In this document: in pieces, positions 3,965 through 6,500 of the stretch | Position numbering within the stretch: the first letter of the stretch is position 1 | Layout: the number at the start of each line of letters is the position of its first letter | Origin: Kiritimatiellia bacterium | Lineage (GTDB): Bacteria; Verrucomicrobiota; Kiritimatiellia; UBA8416; JABMPJ01 | Direction: 5' to 3' | Assembly (NCBI GenBank): GCA_029939545.1 | Contig: JAOZSS010000138.1 | Span: 1-6,500, forward strand | DNA length: 6,500 nt | Notes under the pieces: generated by a model | What the model was told of the DNA's origin: nothing | What the model saw: only the letters and a program-made list of their open reading frames with translations | Database searches by the model: none | Translations under genes and position numbers: made by a program

Positions 3965-6215
3965 GAAATACTCCGTAGATCTGGTGCGCAAGCTCGCGCG
4001 GGAGGTGGAGACCTCCGGGCGCGAGGTGTCGTTGATTCCTTCCCGCTATGAGAAGGGCGACGTCCTGCGGCTGCCCCTCAAAGGCATCTGGCCCGTTGGG
4101 TGCATGACTGCCGAATTCGAGATCGAAACGTTCATCGGCGGCGGCTTCGCGGGCCAGGTCTATCGCTGCAAGCTCGTGGTATTGGAGCACGAGCACGGCG
4201 CCCGGATTGAAGGACTCGAGGTTGGGGCTGTCTACGGCGTGAAGATCCTCATCCCGCCTTCGCGCTTCTCTAAACGTTTCCGTAACTTCGTTTACTGGCT
4301 TGCGTTCCAGGGGCCGTTTACGGCCCAGGTGATCGAGTCGGCCTGTCGCGCCGGTGTCCTGTGGCAGAAAGTCATCCGGCACGCCGCAGCGCTGGAGTTC
4401 GGCCGTTCGGACTGCGTGGCTGACGTCTACGCCCATTTCTTCGACCCCGGCCAGCAGGCTTACGGCGAGGTGCGTGAGTGGGTTGAAGGCCGCATGTGGC
4501 GGCTTGAGGCCGATACGCGGCTGGGTGAGCGCCGCCAATGGAAGACGGTCGATCCGTCGACATCCGGCAGCCCCGAGTACACCGCCAAGCGACAGTTCAT
4601 GTCGCGTTTCGTGCAGATGCTGCACCGCATGGGCGGTGGTGAGCTGGCACGGCAGTACGAATGGGGAACGCTCAAGAGTCAGCCGAACCTCCTAAAGCGC
4701 TTCGGGCACGATGACGATCCGGCGGCGGGACTGTGCGCCTTTGACTTCCGCGCCGGCCTTGCACTGCTGCCTTGGCTGCCCATGAGTCCGGCCGATTTCC
4801 GCCTGATTCTGAGAGGGCTGTTGCGCGGTGCGTTAGTGCAGTTTGACCGTGGCGACATGAAGCAGTTCCGGGCCTACGTGGACGCGCACAAGGAGCACTT
4901 TGCGGGCATGGAGGGTATGGTGCGCGCGTTGGAGATGCATGAGCTCGCGTACCGTGCGTCGATGCCCGACATCACACACCAGGGTTGGCGTCTGTTTGCC
5001 GACGCGGACCTTCGTTCGGATGTGCGCGAGGGGCTGGTAACGGGCTATCGCTGCGCCGGGCTGGTCGATGAAGCTTACGCGCAACGGCTGTTGGAGGGCG
5101 GTCGACGGTTTGCGGGCTTCTACCTGTTGGGTGCCATCCCCGTGCTGGGGCGGTTCCTCAGACGGTGTCAGGGGAATGCCGCGTATCGCCGCCACTTGCG
5201 CCGGTTCTGGAAGAAGCCGAAATACCGCCGCGCATCCTGGGGGGCGAGTCTGCGTCACCATCTTATAGGCTGGCTGCGCTGTGGCCGTGTTGGTGATGCG
5301 CGGGCGGAATGGCTCGTTGCTCATCCTGTAGGGTTCTGGGTGCAGGCCTTCACATTGCGGGTCTTACCCGCAGGGCTCCATCGTGCCGTTGCCGAACCCC
5401 GGATCGTGTGGGGTCGGATCAGCGGGGCCTGGCGGTTCATGCGCTCGTTCTTCATGGATGCGGCATTCCGTGAGCAGTGGCTCGGCGACCAGGTGGAAGC
5501 GGGATTCAAGGATGGCATGCTGAGCGAGGCCGAGCGCGACCGGATCATGGGGCACGTCAGGGATCCTTTCATTGTTAAGTATCTTCGTTCACTCGGCGTC
5601 CATTTCGCCACATTGCCTGTTACGCAGATCGTCTCCGTGATCGTCGCCACAACGGTATTGATCTACAAGCTCATGCAGGGCGAGGATGCCGGCGTGGCAT
5701 GGCTATACTTTGGCGGCATCTTGGTGGCGTTCCAGGTGATCCCCATATCGCCCGGCTCTATCTGTCGCGGCGTCTATGTCGTGGCGCTGATGATTCGTGA
5801 GCGCAACTATCGAGATTACCTGGTGGCCGCGCCGCTCTCCTTCGTGAAGTACCTCGGCTATCTCGCATTTCCCTTCCAGATGATCACGACCTATCCGGAG
5901 CTGGCCCGCTTCATGGGGAGCCGCTGGGCGATGGACGCGGTGCGGATTGTGCCGGTGTTCGGCGAGCACGGGGCGTTGTTGGAGCATGCCATCTTCGATC
6001 TGTTCTTCAATGTGCCACGGGTCGTGGGGGCGTGGTGCGGACGTCATGCCCGGCTTGTCTTGAATCTCTGGATGCTCACCGGCGTGGCGGTTTTCGATCT
6101 GGTGACGCGCACCTGCACAATGGATATCAAAGGCACAACCAACCTGCTGATCGCGGTGGTTGCGCTGTGCATCCTGCCGCGCGTGCTGTTCTATCCGGTG
6201 CTGAAGAGGGATTGA
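3954..6215 (+). CDS. large membrane protein with degenerate kinase-like N-terminal region
   Basis: I do not recognise this 753-residue protein as a named family. Kinase-like signals appear in order: glycine loop IGGGFAGQVY (61-70), YGVKIL with candidate ATP-binding Lys97 (94-99), hinge-like VREWVEGR (173-180), WGTLKSQPNLL (237-247) at the catalytic-loop position with Asn245, and FDF (263-265) at the metal-binding DFG position. The GQVYRCKL and post-FDF helices recall ABC1/UbiB proteins, but the catalytic-loop Asp is not evident, so it may be a pseudokinase. A helical region (~350-565) has three copies of a module of about 50 residues. Hydrophobic segments follow at ~554-573, 581-598, 622-641, 700-718 and 729-748, implying inner-membrane location. 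ATG 3954 was chosen with GAGGA at 3936-3940; a GTG at 3915 would extend it 13 residues. Overlap with the rescue-factor gene suggests translational coupling. Its TGA lies in the left arm of the downstream repeat. Confidence 0.85.
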   Translation: MASEKYSVDLVRKLAREVETSGREVSLIPSRYEKGDVLRLPLKGIWPVGCMTAEFEIETFIGGGFAGQVYRCKLVVLEHEHGARIEGLEVGAVYGVKILIPPSRFSKRFRNFVYWLAFQGPFTAQVIESACRAGVLWQKVIRHAAALEFGRSDCVADVYAHFFDPGQQAYGEVREWVEGRMWRLEADTRLGERRQWKTVDPSTSGSPEYTAKRQFMSRFVQMLHRMGGGELARQYEWGTLKSQPNLLKRFGHDDDPAAGLCAFDFRAGLALLPWLPMSPADFRLILRGLLRGALVQFDRGDMKQFRAYVDAHKEHFAGMEGMVRALEMHELAYRASMPDITHQGWRLFADADLRSDVREGLVTGYRCAGLVDEAYAQRLLEGGRRFAGFYLLGAIPVLGRFLRRCQGNAAYRRHLRRFWKKPKYRRASWGASLRHHLIGWLRCGRVGDARAEWLVAHPVGFWVQAFTLRVLPAGLHRAVAEPRIVWGRISGAWRFMRSFFMDAAFREQWLGDQVEAGFKDGMLSEAERDRIMGHVRDPFIVKYLRSLGVHFATLPVTQIVSVIVATTVLIYKLMQGEDAGVAWLYFGGILVAFQVIPISPGSICRGVYVVALMIRERNYRDYLVAAPLSFVKYLGYLAFPFQMITTYPELARFMGSRWAMDAVRIVPVFGEHGALLEHAIFDLFFNVPRVVGAWCGRHARLVLNLWMLTGVAVFDLVTRTCTMDIKGTTNLLIAVVALCILPRVLFYPVLKRD

Positions 6216-6259
6216 ACCACGGAGGCACGAAGGCACGGAGGAGAGGCTAACGAGAAGAT

Positions 6260-6309
6260 GTTGCGGAAATCGCTCAGCTCGGAATACCGATCTAAGCGAT
6301 TTCCGCAAC
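6260..6309. repeat. 15-bp perfect hairpin within the terminal element
   Basis: GTTGCGGAAATCGCT (6260-6274) pairs perfectly with AGCGATTTCCGCAAC (6295-6309). The 20-nt loop contains a second small stem TCGG/CCGA around AATA. No T-run follows, so it is not a typical terminator. It could be an RNA structure, a protein-binding palindrome or a nested repeat. Confidence 0.8.
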
Positions 6310-6383
6310 GTTGCTCCAAGGGAGAAAGATGAGTACACAGAGAGCCCGTTGCTCTGAGCACTCCTCCCTCTCCCTGATGACAA

Positions 6384-6453
6384 TGTCGTGAGAATCGGGG
6401 TGCGGGGGTATTCCCCCGTGCCCGATTCTCGCGACACTCTTCTTCTCTTTATT
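6384..6453 (+). terminator. candidate terminator: long GC-rich hairpin plus pyrimidine tract
   Basis: TGTCGTGAGAATCGGGGTGC.. (6384-6408) pairs with 6413-6436 over about 24 bp with one bulged G and several G-U pairs, around a TATT loop. A pyrimidine tract CTCTTCTTCTCTTTATT follows, less U-pure than a classic terminator. It lies ~170 bp after the membrane-protein stop and could end that transcript, or it may simply be part of the repeat element. Confidence 0.4.
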
Positions 6454-6500
6454 CTTCCTCCGTGCCTCTGTGCCTCCGTGGTTCAATTCTCTCTGTACAG

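Larger units (their letters stand above)
6211..6487. repeat. MITE-like element with 32-bp imperfect terminal inverted repeats
   Basis: The left arm 6211-6242 (ATTGAACCACGGAGGCAC..) and right arm 6456-6487 are complementary except for two adjacent positions near the middle. They enclose 213 bp with no supportable gene but two strong hairpins. Each arm is itself made of GGAGGCAC/GGCACGGAGG half-repeats. The left arm contains the TGA stop (6213-6215) of the preceding gene. No clear target-site duplication is visible. No transposase is encoded, so any mobility would need a helper. Confidence 0.72.

Noticed and set aside
3726..4625. Reverse-strand 299-codon open frame antisense to the 753-residue gene.
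   Set aside because: It is a GC-rich shadow frame. The forward frame has kinase-like motifs, a coupled start and membrane helices, while the reverse product has no recognisable order.
5703..6437. Reverse-strand 244-codon open frame running from the terminal repeat into the 753-residue gene.
   Set aside because: It begins in repeat hairpin sequence and continues antisense to the membrane segments. The His/Arg-rich composition and lack of a domain mark it as a shadow.
6292..6486. Reverse-strand open frame of 64 codons starting MNHGGTEARR.
   Set aside because: This peptide is the well-known translation of the ACCACGGAGGCAC repeat. The frame lies wholly inside the inverted-repeat element and crosses its hairpin.

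Overview
The window is GC-rich, densely coding bacterial DNA. A GspC-like type II secretion protein implies a Gram-negative cell envelope. Short repeat families lie between genes and even inside an RNA gene: a GTTCAAGGTTC type, a CGGAGGT heptamer type, a CTCCGTAGCC..GGCGAAGGAG hairpin type, and a TTGAACCACGGAGGCAC type. From memory, such families are common in PVC-group genomes (Kiritimatiellota, Lentisphaerota, Verrucomicrobiota) and some candidate phyla. That placement is a low-confidence inference.

Layout from left to right. A coiled-coil protein with a C-terminal C4 zinc ribbon (202-897, +) is followed by a short tandem repeat and then by the RNase P RNA gene rnpB (979-1517, +). The RNA is about 539 nt, long for bacterial type A. 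The extra length is in peripheral arms that carry repeat-type hairpins. A solitary GspC-like gene (1502-2395, +) begins inside the conserved 3' end of rnpB. It converges on a monofunctional prephenate dehydratase gene (2392-3222, -), and the two stop codons share one CTAG. A repeat-filled divergent spacer (3223-3544) follows. Next is a two-gene unit overlapping by 11 nt: a GGQ release-factor-like rescue protein (3545-3964, +) and a 753-residue membrane protein (3954-6215, +). The window ends in a roughly 277-bp inverted-repeat element (6211-6487) holding two strong hairpins.

The most interesting points are these. (1) The RNase P RNA appears to have absorbed repeat hairpins of one design in two different arms, plus a third palindrome in the P3 region. 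(2) A start codon lies inside the RNase P RNA catalytic core. (3) The 753-residue protein has a degenerate kinase-like N-terminal half (Gly-rich loop, VxK lysine, hinge-like EWVEG, QPN and DF motifs), then three copies of a helical module, then a polytopic membrane region. It is coupled to a ribosome-rescue gene. I do not recognise its C-terminal family. Apart from the overlapping pair, the genes do not form one obvious pathway; they cover RNA processing, secretion, phenylalanine synthesis and ribosome rescue.
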